In this document: in pieces, positions 1-9,691 of the stretch
How the letters are laid out: every line of letters begins with the position of its first letter
Numbering within the stretch: position 1 is the first letter of the stretch
Assembly (NCBI RefSeq): GCF_014635705.1
Contig: NZ_BMDI01000001.1
Location: 884,008-948,007 of the forward strand
Length of the DNA: 64,000 nt
Source: Oxalicibacterium faecigallinarum
Lineage (GTDB): Bacteria > Pseudomonadota > Gammaproteobacteria > Burkholderiales > Burkholderiaceae_D
Direction of reading: 5' to 3'
Program-made: the position numbers and the translations under genes
The notes under the pieces: generated by a model
What the model was told of the DNA's origin: nothing
The model's database searches: none
The model's input: only the letters and a program-made list of their open reading frames with translations

Positions 1-577
1 TCTCGTCTTCCGACAAGGCAAGACCAAGTTCGCTATTGGCATTGACCAGCGCCTCGCGACCACCTTGCAGGAGATCAACAAAGGCCAGCGGCTTCGCTTC
101 CAGTTCATTAAACAGATTGGCAGCCTCGTCAGCGCTACGCAACACCATTTCGGTCATGCGGTCATGCAGCAGTGCCTGAACCTGCTCGGCCACTTCGGGT
201 GACAGTTTTTTCTCGCCGCCCAATAGACCGGTTTTCATCTGCACCTTGTAGCTGATCCCCCGTTCGATACGGCGAATCTGCTGCATGCCGCAGTTATGGG
301 CAATATCGGTGGCCTTGCTGGCCCATGGCGAAATTGTGCCAAAGCGCGGAATCACGACAAATTCTTCACCTTCAGTACTGCCCTCAAACGGGTCGCCGTA
401 TGTGAGCAGGCCATCCAGACGCTTTTGATCCCCTTCAGAAACTGGCGCCGAAGAGTCAATAAAATGCAGATAACGACCACTAACGTCGGCGATCGATGAG
501 TCAAGCTGATGGAGTTGCTGCAGAAGGCGTTCGGTACGGAAGGCAGACAGGGCGTTGGAACCTGGCAGAATGAGCAT
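1..577 (-). CDS. purL: Phosphoribosylformylglycinamidine synthase, N-terminal part (cut by window edge)
   Basis: This is the first 192 codons of PurL, the ATP- and glutamine-dependent enzyme that converts FGAR to FGAM in de novo purine synthesis in the cytoplasm. The translation opens MLILPGSNALSAFR and contains the motif GTISPWASKATDIAHNCG, which is very close to the N-terminal PurS-like domain of the large gammaproteobacterial PurL. It continues open through GLALSEDE to position 1, so the linker, synthetase and glutaminase domains lie outside the window. The ATG at 575-577 is chosen because it matches the family N-terminus. No strong ribosome binding site precedes it. Identity is secure; only the start is slightly uncertain. 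Confidence 0.95.
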   Translation of the reverse strand, partial: MLILPGSNALSAFRTERLLQQLHQLDSSIADVSGRYLHFIDSSAPVSEGDQKRLDGLLTYGDPFEGSTEGEEFVVIPRFGTISPWASKATDIAHNCGMQQIRRIERGISYKVQMKTGLLGGEKKLSPEVAEQVQALLHDRMTEMVLRSADEAANLFNELEAKPLAFVDLLQGGREALVNANSELGLALSEDE

Positions 578-761
578 GGCTAGAAGATGGTTGTGGCAGG
601 AAAAATGGGCAGTTTGCCGCTTTCCTGCAGGTTGAATCAGAAAGCGAGATTATACCGCGCCGCCGCTTTCCAATCGAACAAAACCTGCCCTTCGATGCCA
701 CCGCCATGAATCAGCCGGGCTGGCCAAAATGGCGGGGAATCAGAAGAGACTGACAAAAATC

Positions 762-1166
762 TCAGTTCCAGCGCCCGCCACGGCCACCGATGCTGAAACG
801 CCCTGCACCGATCAAGACAACCACCAGACCTGCCATCAGGAACATGCCTTGCAATTCCAGCGCCCAGCCACCGGTCGAATTAATCGACCAAAGCTGTTTC
901 ATATGAACGAGGAAGATGGCAAATACCATATTGCCGGCGACGATCAGACCCGCAACGCGTGACCAGACGCCCAGAATCAGCAAAACCGGCGCCAGTACCT
1001 CACCCACGTAGACAAGATAGCCGATCACCGAAGGCAGACCGGCACTGGCTGTCGCGCTCAACACAAAGCCCGGCCCGGACATGACCTTGGCAACGCCATG
1101 CAACAGGATCAGGACACCCAAGGTGACCCGCAACAACAACTTACCCAGATCATCGCTACTGTTCAT
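762..1166 (-). CDS. DoxX family membrane protein
   Basis: This encodes 134 residues with about four hydrophobic segments, near residues 8-28, 46-66, 70-88 and 103-122. The pattern LLRVTLGVLILLHGVAKV at the N-terminus followed by YVGEVLAPVLLILG is typical of the DoxX/YphA family of small inner-membrane proteins. Family members are linked to thiosulfate oxidation or to oxidative stress, but the exact role of this one cannot be read from sequence. The tail is short, glycine- and arginine-rich and probably cytoplasmic. It stands alone between purL and a transporter gene on the same strand, with gaps of 184 and 115 bases. Confidence 0.85.
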   Translation of the reverse strand: MNSSDDLGKLLLRVTLGVLILLHGVAKVMSGPGFVLSATASAGLPSVIGYLVYVGEVLAPVLLILGVWSRVAGLIVAGNMVFAIFLVHMKQLWSINSTGGWALELQGMFLMAGLVVVLIGAGRFSIGGRGGRWN

Positions 1167-1281
1167 GATGCCTCTCCTTGAAAATCACGCTGATGACATC
1201 GCTGCCGTGCGAGGTCTTATGGGGTCAGCATCATACGCCGCAGCGTGACAAAGACAAGAACAACATAGTGAAATGCCGGTG

Positions 1282-2472
1282 CTATTCGCCCAGCAATTCC
1301 GAGACGGCATACAACTCTTCCACGTGATCTGAAATCACCTTGATGATAAAGATCAGCGGGATACTCAGTAACATGCCCCATATCCCCCACAACCATGTCC
1401 AGAACAAGAGCGAAACGAAGACCGCTGCTGCGTTCATCTTCGCCATTTTCCCGGTCATCCAGGTCGTAACAAAAGTACCAATGATGGTTGCAATCACCAG
1501 CGTCGCGGCAGAGACCGTCAGAATGGAAGAGATCGTTTCAAACTGCATGAACGCAGCGAGACTCATCGCGCCCATGATCAGTACGGTGCCGAAATACGGG
1601 ATCACATGCAACAACGCGGCGGCCACTGCCCAGGCACCTGCGTTTTCCAGTCCGACCAATTGCAGCACGCCCCACATCAACAGTCCAAACAAGACGTTCG
1701 TTACCAGCAGAATCAGCATGTAGTTCTGAATCGAGGTGTTGATTGCATCCAGAATATGCACGGTGATCTTGCGTGAGGACAGAGAACGTCCGCTGATCCT
1801 GACGATCTTGCGTTTGAACAAATCGCCTGATAGCAGAAAGAAAAACACCAGAAAAATCACCACCAGTGCCTGCCCGACAAACGCCATCGCCCCCATCGAA
1901 CCTGCCCACAACCATTGCGTGATATTGAACACCGATTGATCGGTCATGCTTTTCTTTGGCACCGTACGCATGCCAGCCACCTGATTGGTCGCCTTTTCAA
2001 TCTCGGCCGCTGCCGTTTGCATTTGCTGGAAAGTACTGACTTCACCGTTTTCCGTCGTCTTCAGCGCCCGAGAAATCTTCTGGGTCGCAATCGGCAAATC
2101 CTTGAGAATCGAGTTGAACTCATCACGCAGGTTGTACGCACCCGCCAGCGTGCCACATACTATGACGGACAGCAGCAGACTTGTACCGATCAGCCGCGGC
2201 ACATGACAGCGCTCCAGCCACTTCACCACCGGATTCAGCGTGTACGCGAGAAAAATGCCGAATACCAGTGGAATGAAAAAACTATGGCCGGCAGAAAGCG
2301 CAAAGATGGCAGCAACGGTAGCCAGAATCTTGAGCGACAAGCCCCGCGCATCAACCGGAAAGTGCATCAGCGATGAACGCGCGTTGGTCGGCGCGGCAAC
2401 TGCGCGCGCGTCAACAGCACCGCTTGTGACCTCGGCTGGCAAGGATGGATTTTCTTCTTTTTTATTGTTCAT
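1282..2472 (-). CDS. AI-2E family transporter (PerM/YdiK-like exporter)
   Basis: This is a polytopic inner-membrane protein of about 396 residues. A polar N-terminus is followed by two hydrophobic helices (LATVAAIFALSAGHSFFIPL and a LIGTSLLLSVIV segment), a soluble stretch of about 100 residues, and then a bundle of further helices. The C-terminal block with HVIPYFGTVLIMG and WGMLLSIPLIFIIKV is characteristic of the AI-2E transporter (PerM, UPF0118) family. Substrates vary between members (AI-2, sodium/proton exchange, unknown), so none is assigned. An upstream in-frame TTG at 2515-2517 would add 15 residues. I prefer the ATG at 2470-2472, although neither has a good ribosome binding site. 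Confidence 0.85.
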   Translation of the reverse strand: MNNKKEENPSLPAEVTSGAVDARAVAAPTNARSSLMHFPVDARGLSLKILATVAAIFALSAGHSFFIPLVFGIFLAYTLNPVVKWLERCHVPRLIGTSLLLSVIVCGTLAGAYNLRDEFNSILKDLPIATQKISRALKTTENGEVSTFQQMQTAAAEIEKATNQVAGMRTVPKKSMTDQSVFNITQWLWAGSMGAMAFVGQALVVIFLVFFFLLSGDLFKRKIVRISGRSLSSRKITVHILDAINTSIQNYMLILLVTNVLFGLLMWGVLQLVGLENAGAWAVAAALLHVIPYFGTVLIMGAMSLAAFMQFETISSILTVSAATLVIATIIGTFVTTWMTGKMAKMNAAAVFVSLLFWTWLWGIWGMLLSIPLIFIIKVISDHVEELYAVSELLGE

Positions 2473-2744
2473 GTTTTTTATCGTATGAACGGTCTTGTCA
2501 CCGACCGCCTGCAACAAGATGATGCACCCGTTCCGGAATGCATCAATGTTCGCTAACGTACAGATTTGCGCAGGATGCGGACGCTAGACTGGCCTCGAAG
2601 CTCAAGAAAAGTTGCTGCTTCTGCACATGGGCCTGATGTGAAAAGAGCGTTTGAAACGATTTTTTGGATTGCCAGAAGCTCATTTCAAGCCTTTGAGACA
2701 TGTCTTCCACATCGCAGACAACCATCAATAAGAAAGGAAAGATC

Positions 2745-2894
2745 ATGCTCTATACCATTGCTGTCGTACTGCTTATCCTTTGGCTGCTGGGCTTGGTGAG
2801 TGCCTACACGATTGGCGGGTTTATCCACATTCTGCTGGTCATTGCCATTGTCCTGGTTCTGCTGCGCATTATCTCTGGCCGCAAACCCATGTAG
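2745..2894 (+). CDS. Small hydrophobic protein of the lmo0937 type
   Basis: This 49-residue protein begins MLYTIAVVLLILWLLGLVSA and has two membrane-spanning helices separated by a short YTIGGFIHILL turn, ending in the basic tail SGRKPM. The composition and the WLLGLVSAYTIGGFIHILL motif match the small lmo0937 family membrane proteins common in soil and water bacteria, whose function is unknown. A strong ribosome binding site (AGAAAGGAAAG) ends four bases before the ATG, which fixes this start over an in-frame ATG at 2700. A Rho-independent terminator follows the stop codon, so the gene is a single-gene unit. Confidence 0.8.
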   Translation: MLYTIAVVLLILWLLGLVSAYTIGGFIHILLVIAIVLVLLRIISGRKPM

Positions 2895-2914
2895 CTCTCT
2901 CAATGAGAAGCAAA

Positions 2915-2944
2915 TAAAAGCCGCTCTGAAAGCGGCTTTTTTAC
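2915..2944 (+). terminator. Rho-independent terminator after the small membrane gene
   Basis: An AAAGCCGCT / AGCGGCTTT hairpin with a very short loop is followed by a run of six T on the plus strand. It lies about 20 bases after the stop at 2894. Confidence 0.85.
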
Positions 2945-3126
2945 GTTTTTATTATGAATATGGCCAATACACCGGCGGCCGAACGAACTCTGCCTTCAAG
3001 TTGATGCCAGGCCCTCCTGAACGCAACGTAAATTACGATTGTTTAGGCAAAATTTCCACATGGCTACTGCGAAACCGGCATCGGCTTGGTAACATGGCGC
3101 CTTCTCAAGAGACGGATGCAGAGTAA

Positions 3127-4374
3127 ATGCAAGTTGCGGTCATCGGTGCAGGTGTCATTGGCGTATGTACCGCTTATTTTCTGGCAGAAGCCGGTCATGA
3201 CGTCGTCGTCATGGAACGTCGCAACCATGTTGCCGAAGAAGCGACCTTCGGCGATGCTGGTCTGCTTGCAGCCGATGCCGTTTCACCGTGGGCGGCTCCC
3301 GGCATGCCGACCAGCGTACTCGCCCTTCTGCACAAAGCCAACGCTCCTTTTCTGATCAACAAGAAATGGGATACGGAAATCTGGCGCTGGTTGCGACAAT
3401 GGAGCCGCGAATGCGAACTCACGCGCTACCAGCTCAATCGCTCACGCATGCATCGGCTGGCAACATACAGCCATCAGTTGATGGTGCAACTGCGCGAGCA
3501 CTATCAGTTTGATTACGAGCAAAGCAACGGCTTGCTGCAGCTATTCCGCAGCGAGCAGGACTGGCAACGCGCGCAAACAGCAATCGAATTCATGAAAACG
3601 GCGGGAATTCCGCATACCGTTGCGACAACAGAACAGGCACGTGCGATCGAACCTGCACTATCACCGCAAACATCGTTTGCGGGCGCTTTACATTTACCTG
3701 ACGCCGAATCCGGTAATTGTCCGCTCTTCACACGGTATATCAGACAGCTCGCGCAGCAGTTGGGCGTCGAGTTTCACTTTGGCTGCAAGGTCGAAAGCAT
3801 TCAGCAATCGCATCGTGGTGTCATGCTGGAAGTCGATGGTGCCCACTACTCGGCAGATGCGGTCGTGCTGGCAACCGGCGCAGATAGCAAAAAATTGCTG
3901 CAACCGCTCAAGCTCGCCTTGCCTGCCATCACCCATCACCACCATGCAGTGACAGCAAGCGTCCGTAATTTTGAGTCCTTGCCCAATCAGGCGCTGTTTG
4001 ATGATCAGCACAAGGTTTCCATCACGCGACTGGGCAATCGCATCCGTATCGCTGGCACGGCTGAACTCGGCACACGATCGGCAGGCCTGAAAAATCCTGC
4101 CATGCATACCCTGTTTCAGGTTGCCTATGACTGGTTACCGGATGCGGCAAATTACAACACGGCGACTTTGTGGAGCGGCAGCAGTCTTTCCTTGCCGGAT
4201 GGCGTCCCCCTGCTCGGCGCGACCAGTATCCGGAATGTCTTCCTCAACATCGGTCATGGATCCTCTGGCTGGGCCATGGCGGCGGGTTCCGGCAAGGTCG
4301 TTGCCGACATCATCTCGGATCGCGCCACCGAGATTGACATGGATGGCCTGACAGCCTTGCGTTACCAGTCCTGA
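3127..4374 (+). CDS. dadA: D-amino-acid dehydrogenase (FAD)
   Basis: This 415-residue flavoenzyme oxidatively deaminates D-amino acids, classically D-alanine, to 2-oxo acids at the inner membrane and passes electrons to the respiratory chain. The N-terminus MQVAVIGAGVIGVCTAYFL carries the FAD-binding GxGxxG at residues 7-12. It is followed by the DadA-type stretch ATFGDAGLLAADAVSPWAAPGMP, and the C-terminal FAD motif ending GHGSSGWAMAAGSGKVVADII is present. Length is normal for the family. Alanine racemase (alr, 21.2-22.3 kb) is in the window but not linked. The gene appears monocistronic. Other DAO-family oxidases are possible but fit less well. Confidence 0.9.
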   Translation: MQVAVIGAGVIGVCTAYFLAEAGHDVVVMERRNHVAEEATFGDAGLLAADAVSPWAAPGMPTSVLALLHKANAPFLINKKWDTEIWRWLRQWSRECELTRYQLNRSRMHRLATYSHQLMVQLREHYQFDYEQSNGLLQLFRSEQDWQRAQTAIEFMKTAGIPHTVATTEQARAIEPALSPQTSFAGALHLPDAESGNCPLFTRYIRQLAQQLGVEFHFGCKVESIQQSHRGVMLEVDGAHYSADAVVLATGADSKKLLQPLKLALPAITHHHHAVTASVRNFESLPNQALFDDQHKVSITRLGNRIRIAGTAELGTRSAGLKNPAMHTLFQVAYDWLPDAANYNTATLWSGSSLSLPDGVPLLGATSIRNVFLNIGHGSSGWAMAAGSGKVVADIISDRATEIDMDGLTALRYQS

Positions 4375-4470
4375 ACAGGGATCGGCTAAAATCGACGACA
4401 GCATGCGCACGATACGACTCCACATGTCGTACGCATTGACTCCCTCTCGCCGCGTGAAGGACTTTACTGC

Positions 4471-5997
4471 ATGACGCTTGCTCACAGGCTGTACACCGTT
4501 GGTGCGATTCGGCGTATCGAGCAATCCGCATTGCGTACCCTGCCACCTTTTACCCTGATGCAGCGTGCCGGTGCCGCCAGCGCGGCATTGGCCAGCGAGT
4601 TGTTGCAAGACCTTGACGCTCCAAAAATTCTGATCATCGCTGGTCCCGGCAACAATGGTGGTGACGCGCTGGAGGCGGCACATCTGTTGTCCAAGACAGG
4701 CGACGTGACCGTCGTCCTGACCACTGCACCCGGCAACCTGCCGACAGATGCGCAGACAGCATGGCGACATGCGCAAGACAGCCATGTGCACTGGCTTGCC
4801 CAAGACAATCAGGATCAGCTGAAGCAAACATCCTGGGACCTGGTCATCGACGGCTTATTTGGCATCGGCCTGATGCGTGCGGTCACAGAAAATAATGCGC
4901 AACTGATCCGGACGATCAACGCACTGCACGCACGCTACGTACTTGCACTGGATGTACCGAGCGGACTGGATGCCGACACCGGCAATATCGTCGGCCTGAC
5001 AAGCGGATGCGCGATCCAGGCAACGCATACCCTGACCTTCATCGGAAACAAGGCTGGTCTGCATACGGGCGATGGGCCGGATCATGCGGGGATCGTGCAT
5101 GTTGCCGATCTTTCGCTCGATCCGGCGCTGCTGCATACGACACGCATGCAACGCACTCGTATCGCAGATTTCGGCAACATGCTGCGTGCACGCCGACAGA
5201 ATACGCACAAGGGCAGCTACGGGAATGCGGTGATCATCGGCGGAGCGGCGGGCATGCTCGGCGCGGCGATTCTTTCCGCTCGCACGGCAGCCAAACTGGG
5301 TACGGGACGCGTGTTTCTGGCGATGCTGGACCCTCACTTCTCGCTGGACTTGCAGCAGCCGGAAATCATGTGTCGCGCCATCGACAACATGCCATCGGAC
5401 GCCAAGACACTCGTCGTCGGCCCCGGCCTCGGTACCGCACGTGCGGCACACGATGTACTGGCAAAAGCCCTGCAAACGAACGCCGCACTGGTTCTGGATG
5501 CCGACGCACTGAATCTTCTGGCCATGGAAATGAGCCTGCAAAAAAAGCTGCAAGGCACGCGACGTCCACTCATTCTGACGCCCCACCCGCTTGAAGCAGC
5601 ACGGCTGCTGGACTGCGATACGGCAGCCGTACAGTCTGATCGCGTCGCCGCAGCACGAACGCTCGCCTCGCGCCTGCATGCCATTGTGATTCTGAAAGGG
5701 GCCGGCTCCATCATTGCCAAACCGGATGGCGAGATCATGATCAATCCAACCGGCAATCCTGGTCTGGCAACGGCCGGCGCAGGAGACGTACTCGCTGGTG
5801 TATGTGGCGCACTACTGGCGCAAGACTGGCCAGCGTGGGAGGCCGCGCTTGCGGCAACATGGATGCACGGTCATGCGGCCGACGATCTCGTCGAACAAGG
5901 CATCGGACCGATCGGCCTGACAGCGAGTGAGCTGATTCCCGCAATACGCAGCACTCTCAATCAGCTGGTAAACGCGCATCAACCAAGGCAGATCTGA
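4471..5997 (+). CDS. nnr: Bifunctional NAD(P)H-hydrate epimerase / ADP-dependent NAD(P)H-hydrate dehydratase
   Basis: This 508-residue fusion repairs NAD(P)HX, the hydrated damage form of NAD(P)H. The N-terminal YjeF_N half (about residues 1-215) has LIIAGPGNNGGDALEAA and ALDVPSGLDADTGN and epimerises R- and S-NAD(P)HX. The C-terminal ribokinase-like half (about 225-508) has KGSYGNAVIIGGAAGMLGA, VVGPGLG and the catalytic GAGD at 436-439, and dehydrates the S form using ADP. An AAGGA ribosome binding site precedes the ATG. Its TGA at 5995-5997 directly abuts the stop of the convergent ybbA gene, with no terminator between them. Confidence 0.95.
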   Translation: MTLAHRLYTVGAIRRIEQSALRTLPPFTLMQRAGAASAALASELLQDLDAPKILIIAGPGNNGGDALEAAHLLSKTGDVTVVLTTAPGNLPTDAQTAWRHAQDSHVHWLAQDNQDQLKQTSWDLVIDGLFGIGLMRAVTENNAQLIRTINALHARYVLALDVPSGLDADTGNIVGLTSGCAIQATHTLTFIGNKAGLHTGDGPDHAGIVHVADLSLDPALLHTTRMQRTRIADFGNMLRARRQNTHKGSYGNAVIIGGAAGMLGAAILSARTAAKLGTGRVFLAMLDPHFSLDLQQPEIMCRAIDNMPSDAKTLVVGPGLGTARAAHDVLAKALQTNAALVLDADALNLLAMEMSLQKKLQGTRRPLILTPHPLEAARLLDCDTAAVQSDRVAAARTLASRLHAIVILKGAGSIIAKPDGEIMINPTGNPGLATAGAGDVLAGVCGALLAQDWPAWEAALAATWMHGHAADDLVEQGIGPIGLTASELIPAIRSTLNQLVNAHQPRQI

Positions 5998-6681
5998 TCA
6001 GGCAAGTCGCCCTGCTGCAATTGTGATCGTGCGCTTACACAATGCCGCAATCGACTTGTCATGCGTCACCAGCACGAGTGTCGAATTTCGTTCCTGATTC
6101 AATTCAAACATGAGCTTGATGACCGATTCGCCGGTTGCCGCATCCAGACTGCCCGTCGGCTCATCCGCAAACAGCAACGGTGGTTCGCTCACGAATGCCC
6201 GCGCCAGGGCAACGCGCTGCTGCTCGCCACCCGACAGATATTTGGGGTAATGCTTGAGGCGACTGGCCAAACCAACACGTGCCAACATCGCCTCTGCCTT
6301 GCTGCGCGCTTCGGCATCACCGCGGAGTTCCAGCGGCAACATCACGTTTTCCAACGCATTCAAATGCCCCAGCAACTGAAATGACTGGAATACAAATCCA
6401 AGCCGTTCCTTGCGCAGACCGGCACGGCCATCTTCATCCATCTCGAAAATATCCGTACCGCCGAGTCGAACTGTTCCGGCCGAAGGTGTATCCAACCCGG
6501 CAAGCAGGCCAAGCAAGGTCGATTTTCCAGAACCCGAGGCACCGACAATCGCCAGCGTGTCACCAGCCTGCACGGTAAAATCAATGCCATGCAGAATGAT
6601 GAGCTCTCCCGTTGCGTCGGCAACGCGTTTGGTCAGGCTGATTGCTTCAATTGCAGGAAACGAAAGAAAGGATTCAGGCAT
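5998..6681 (-). CDS. ybbA: ABC transporter ATP-binding protein, YbbA/LolD type
   Basis: This 227-residue ATPase has Walker [10 protein letters not shown] at residues 47-55, the signature [15 protein letters not shown], Walker [13 protein letters not shown] and the switch histidine in LVTHD, so it should be catalytically competent. It resembles YbbA of the MacB/LolD group, whose permease partner (YbbP-like) is not adjacent here. As in Escherichia coli, it is divergent from tesA. The ATG at 6679-6681 overlaps the tesA ATG at 6680-6682 by two bases. Longer in-frame starts upstream would run into tesA and are not favoured. Role in lipoprotein or lipid export is plausible but unproven. Confidence 0.88.
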   Translation of the reverse strand: MPESFLSFPAIEAISLTKRVADATGELIILHGIDFTVQAGDTLAIVGASGSGKSTLLGLLAGLDTPSAGTVRLGGTDIFEMDEDGRAGLRKERLGFVFQSFQLLGHLNALENVMLPLELRGDAEARSKAEAMLARVGLASRLKHYPKYLSGGEQQRVALARAFVSEPPLLFADEPTGSLDAATGESVIKLMFELNQERNSTLVLVTHDKSIAALCKRTITIAAGRLA

Positions 6682-7330
6682 GCGGAATAAGATTGTTGGC
6701 GACGCAGCAGGAAAATGGCTGCGCACAGGTTTGCTGGTTGTATCGATGGCGTTTTCCTTGAATGCCCATTCTGCATCAAAAGTGGTGCTCGTGCTTGGCG
6801 ATAGCCTGTCTGCCGAATATGGTCTTGCCCGTGGAGAAGGATGGGTACACCTGATGGAACAGCGCATGGCCAAGGAAAACATTCAGGCCAGTATCGTCAA
6901 CGCCAGTATCAGTGGAGAAACCACCAGTGGCGGACGTGCGCGTTTGCCCGCCCTTCTCAATAAGCACAAGCCTGATGTGGTTGTCGTCGAACTGGGCGCA
7001 AATGATGCCTTGCGCGGCTTGGCACTCTCGTCAACGCGCGACAATCTGATGACCATGACGCAGAATGCACAAGCAATCAAAGCCAAGGTGCTCATAGTCG
7101 GCATGCAGATCCCACCGAATTACGGGGGTGATTACACACGCCAGTTCAGCGCCGTGTTTCCGGCTGTTGCCAAGGAAACCAATGCCGCGTTGGTGCCCTT
7201 CATGCTGAAAGGCGTGGCGGAGAATCCTAATTTATTTCAGGCCGATCGCATTCATCCCGCTCCGGCTGCGCACCCAATCATTCTCGATAACATCTGGCCC
7301 GAGATCAAACCTCTGCTGGTCGCAAAATAG
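6680..7330 (+). CDS. tesA: Periplasmic arylesterase / acyl-CoA thioesterase (GDSL family)
   Basis: This 216-residue SGNH hydrolase matches TesA (thioesterase I, lysophospholipase L1). The first 32 residues form a signal peptide (basic [15 protein letters not shown], hydrophobic LLVVSMAFSL, cleavage near AHSA). The mature protein carries the nucleophile in GDSLSAEYG (Ser42), the oxyanion residues in SGETTSGG and GANDALRG, and the Asp/His pair in DRIHPA near the C-terminus. An AAAGGA ribosome binding site precedes the ATG. It probably hydrolyses acyl esters in the periplasm. A strong bidirectional terminator follows. Confidence 0.92.
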   Translation: MRNKIVGDAAGKWLRTGLLVVSMAFSLNAHSASKVVLVLGDSLSAEYGLARGEGWVHLMEQRMAKENIQASIVNASISGETTSGGRARLPALLNKHKPDVVVVELGANDALRGLALSSTRDNLMTMTQNAQAIKAKVLIVGMQIPPNYGGDYTRQFSAVFPAVAKETNAALVPFMLKGVAENPNLFQADRIHPAPAAHPIILDNIWPEIKPLLVAK

Positions 7331-7359
7331 ACTTCATCCATCACCAGGAAAAACCGCAT

Positions 7360-7388
7360 AAAAAAGCCGCATGACATGCGGCTTTTTT
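7360..7388. terminator. Bidirectional Rho-independent terminator between tesA and ppiD
   Basis: A near-perfect hairpin with arms at 7360-7372 and 7376-7388 (AAAAAAGCCGCAT / ATGCGGCTTTTTT) has T-runs on both strands. It serves the convergent tesA and ppiD genes. Confidence 0.92.
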
Positions 7389-7407
7389 CTACGAACAAGG
7401 CGGCGTA

Positions 7408-9321
7408 TTAATCTGTTTCCTTGTTGCCCTGCGCAATCGGCTTAACGATCTTGACCTTCGCACGCTCTTTCAAGACGTCGATATAAGCCAGCGTTTCTTC
7501 CTGCGCGAGCACTTCTGCAATCTGCTGTTTTTCGGCATCACGCTTAGCGCGATCGATATTGGTCGGCTGGACCACGCGCATCAAACGCAAAACGCTGTAT
7601 CCGCCCGGCGTTTCGACACCAACATACGATGGCAGCGCACTCGTATCCGCCTTCATGACAGCGAGAAAGACAGCAGGATTGGCATTTTGGCTCTTGGCAC
7701 GTGAAAATGTCTGAGCCGCCGCAAAACCGGTGGCATCATCTTTTTCTTTCAGTGCAGCCAGCTTGGCCTCGCCAGCTTTCTTTGCCAGTACTTGTGCTTC
7801 TGCCTGCACGACGCGCTCACGCACCGCTGCCTTGACTTCCTCGAATGGTCGTTTGCTGCTCGGTTTGTAATCCGCGACACGACCAGCAATCAGCGTATTC
7901 GGCGCGATTTCCACGGCTTCAGTATTGCGCTTGTTACGCAGTGCATCGTCAGAGAACAAGGCAGACAGGAAACGTTGATTGTTATAAGGTGCGCTGGCGC
8001 CCGCTGTCTGGCTCACCTGACGCGACAGATTGTCGACAGACTGAATTTTCAGTTGCAGTTTCTCGGCGACAGGCTGCAGGCTTTCCGACTGCTCATAGAG
8101 CGTATTACCAAAGACTTCTGCAGTCTCGGTGAACTTGCGGGCAACCAGTTGCTTTTTGATTTCCTTGGCGATCTCGTTTTTCACTTCCGCCAAAGGACGC
8201 TCCGATGCCGCCTTGATGCCCGTTACCTTGATGATGTGGTAACCGTAATCAGACTGCACCAGATTGCTGATTTCATTCTGCTTGAGGGAGAAGGCAGCAT
8301 CTTCGAACGGTTTAACCATCATGCCGCGACCGAAGAAGTCCAGGTCACCACCACGCTCGGCAGAACCCGGATCATCCGAGTTTTTCTTGGCAAGCTCTGC
8401 AAACTCCTGAGGACTTTGCTTCAGTGTTGCCAATAATTTTTCCGCTTTTTCCTTTGCCGCTTTCTTGTCCGCTTCCGGTGCATTCTTATCGACCGCGATC
8501 AGGATATGGCTCGCACGACGCTGTTCAGGCACGCCGTACTGCGATTTGTTCTGGTCGTAGTAGGACTGGATATCTGCATCACTGACCGTGACCTGGGATT
8601 CCAGTGCATCCATGCTCAGGACGACGTACTCCGCCTTGACACGTTCCGGGACATTAAATGCATTGCTGTTGTCGTAGTAGGACTGCAGCATCTCATCCGT
8701 TACCTTGACCTGCGACGCATAGTCGGATGACTTGAACAGCAATTGCTGCGCTTCGCGCTCTTGCTCATTCAGTTCGGACAAACGCTGTGCCAGCGAAACT
8801 GGCGCAAATGCGGTGGTCTGAATCGCTGCGTTGACCTGCTGAATCGCCATGTCCTGACGCAGACGCGCTTCAAACATCGCTGGCGTCATGCCTTGCGCTG
8901 CCAACAATGCCTTGTAACGTTCGATATCGAATTTGCCATCCGGCAGGGTCAAGCCGGCCATGCCGCCAATTGTCTGCTGCAATGTGCGGTCCGACACGGA
9001 AAGTGCATTGCGACGCGCTTCAGAAGCGAGTACGCGACGTGCGATCAGGTCGTCGAGAATTTCCTGTTTCGCTTCCGGCGTTTCGAGCATGCTGGCGTCG
9101 AACTGCGCACCAAACATCTGACGCATGCGATCGGTTTGCTCGCGTTGTGCGGCATCAAGTTCAGGCTGCGTGATTTCCTTGCCATCTACTTTGGCAACGG
9201 TATCGCGCGCATCTCCCATGCTGGTGTAGCTCTCAAGACCAAAGAATGCAAAGGAGGGAAAGATGATGAGCAGCAAAAGCAGCATCATCAGGCGCTGGTG
9301 GGAACGGATATATTCAAACAT
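7408..9321 (-). CDS. ppiD: Membrane-anchored periplasmic folding factor PpiD (SurA-N and parvulin domains)
   Basis: This 637-residue protein starts [20 protein letters not shown], a single signal-anchor helix that would leave the rest in the periplasm. A SurA-N-like chaperone region follows (about 40-230, with [21 protein letters not shown]). Next is one parvulin domain at about 265-365 ([33 protein letters not shown]), then a C-terminal helical region. That is the usual PpiD arrangement and length. PpiD assists newly secreted proteins at the SecYEG exit. The gene is flanked by terminators on both sides and so forms its own unit. Confidence 0.93.
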   Translation of the reverse strand: MFEYIRSHQRLMMLLLLLIIFPSFAFFGLESYTSMGDARDTVAKVDGKEITQPELDAAQREQTDRMRQMFGAQFDASMLETPEAKQEILDDLIARRVLASEARRNALSVSDRTLQQTIGGMAGLTLPDGKFDIERYKALLAAQGMTPAMFEARLRQDMAIQQVNAAIQTTAFAPVSLAQRLSELNEQEREAQQLLFKSSDYASQVKVTDEMLQSYYDNSNAFNVPERVKAEYVVLSMDALESQVTVSDADIQSYYDQNKSQYGVPEQRRASHILIAVDKNAPEADKKAAKEKAEKLLATLKQSPQEFAELAKKNSDDPGSAERGGDLDFFGRGMMVKPFEDAAFSLKQNEISNLVQSDYGYHIIKVTGIKAASERPLAEVKNEIAKEIKKQLVARKFTETAEVFGNTLYEQSESLQPVAEKLQLKIQSVDNLSRQVSQTAGASAPYNNQRFLSALFSDDALRNKRNTEAVEIAPNTLIAGRVADYKPSSKRPFEEVKAAVRERVVQAEAQVLAKKAGEAKLAALKEKDDATGFAAAQTFSRAKSQNANPAVFLAVMKADTSALPSYVGVETPGGYSVLRLMRVVQPTNIDRAKRDAEKQQIAEVLAQEETLAYIDVLKERAKVKIVKPIAQGNKETD

Positions 9322-9366
9322 GACTAACCAATCACGGATAAAACACGATGCGTACGTTGCATGTAA

Positions 9367-9395
9367 AAAAAGGCGAACTCTCGTTCGCCTTTTCT
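9367..9395. terminator. Terminator between the tRNA-Asp gene and ppiD
   Basis: An AAGGCGAAC / GTTCGCCTT hairpin is flanked by A-runs and T-runs. On the minus strand it ends the tRNA-Val/tRNA-Asp transcript before ppiD. Confidence 0.85.
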
Positions 9396-9401
9396 TTTTC
9401 T

Positions 9402-9478
9402 TGGCGGAGTGGACGGGGCTCGAACCCGCGACCCCCGGCGTGACAGGCCGGTATTCTAACCAGCTGAACTACCACTCC
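9402..9478 (-). tRNA. tRNA-Asp (GTC)
   Basis: A 77-base cloverleaf includes the encoded CCA. The acceptor arms are GGAGTGG and CCACTCC, the anticodon arm is CCGGC-CTGTCAC-GCCGG with anticodon GTC, and the T arm is GCGGG-TTCGAGC-CCCGT. It lies 41 bases downstream of tRNA-Val. Confidence 0.97.
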
Positions 9479-9519
9479 TGACTACTTGAAGATTCCTTGC
9501 GAGCCTGACGGAGCGTTGG

Positions 9520-9595
9520 TGGTGGGTGCTGAGAGGCTCGAACTCCCGACCTACGCCTTGTAAGGGCGCCGCTCTACCAACTGAGCTAAGCACCC
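9520..9595 (-). tRNA. tRNA-Val (TAC)
   Basis: A 76-base cloverleaf with encoded CCA starts GGGTGCTTAGCTCAG. The anticodon arm is GCGCC-CTTACAA-GGCGT with anticodon TAC, and the T arm contains GGTTCGA-like GAGTTCGAG. It sits 96 bases after hupB on the same strand. Confidence 0.97.
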
Positions 9596-9691
9596 AAGCG
9601 CTTGACCCGTCAAACATACAGCGTTGTCACCACGCCGCAAAGAACAAAGATTTTACAACAGGACCGCGTAATTTGCACTACGCAATTCTTA

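Noticed and set aside
729-962. A 77-codon plus-strand frame opposite the DoxX gene
   Set aside because: Shadow of a clear membrane protein; no independent signals.
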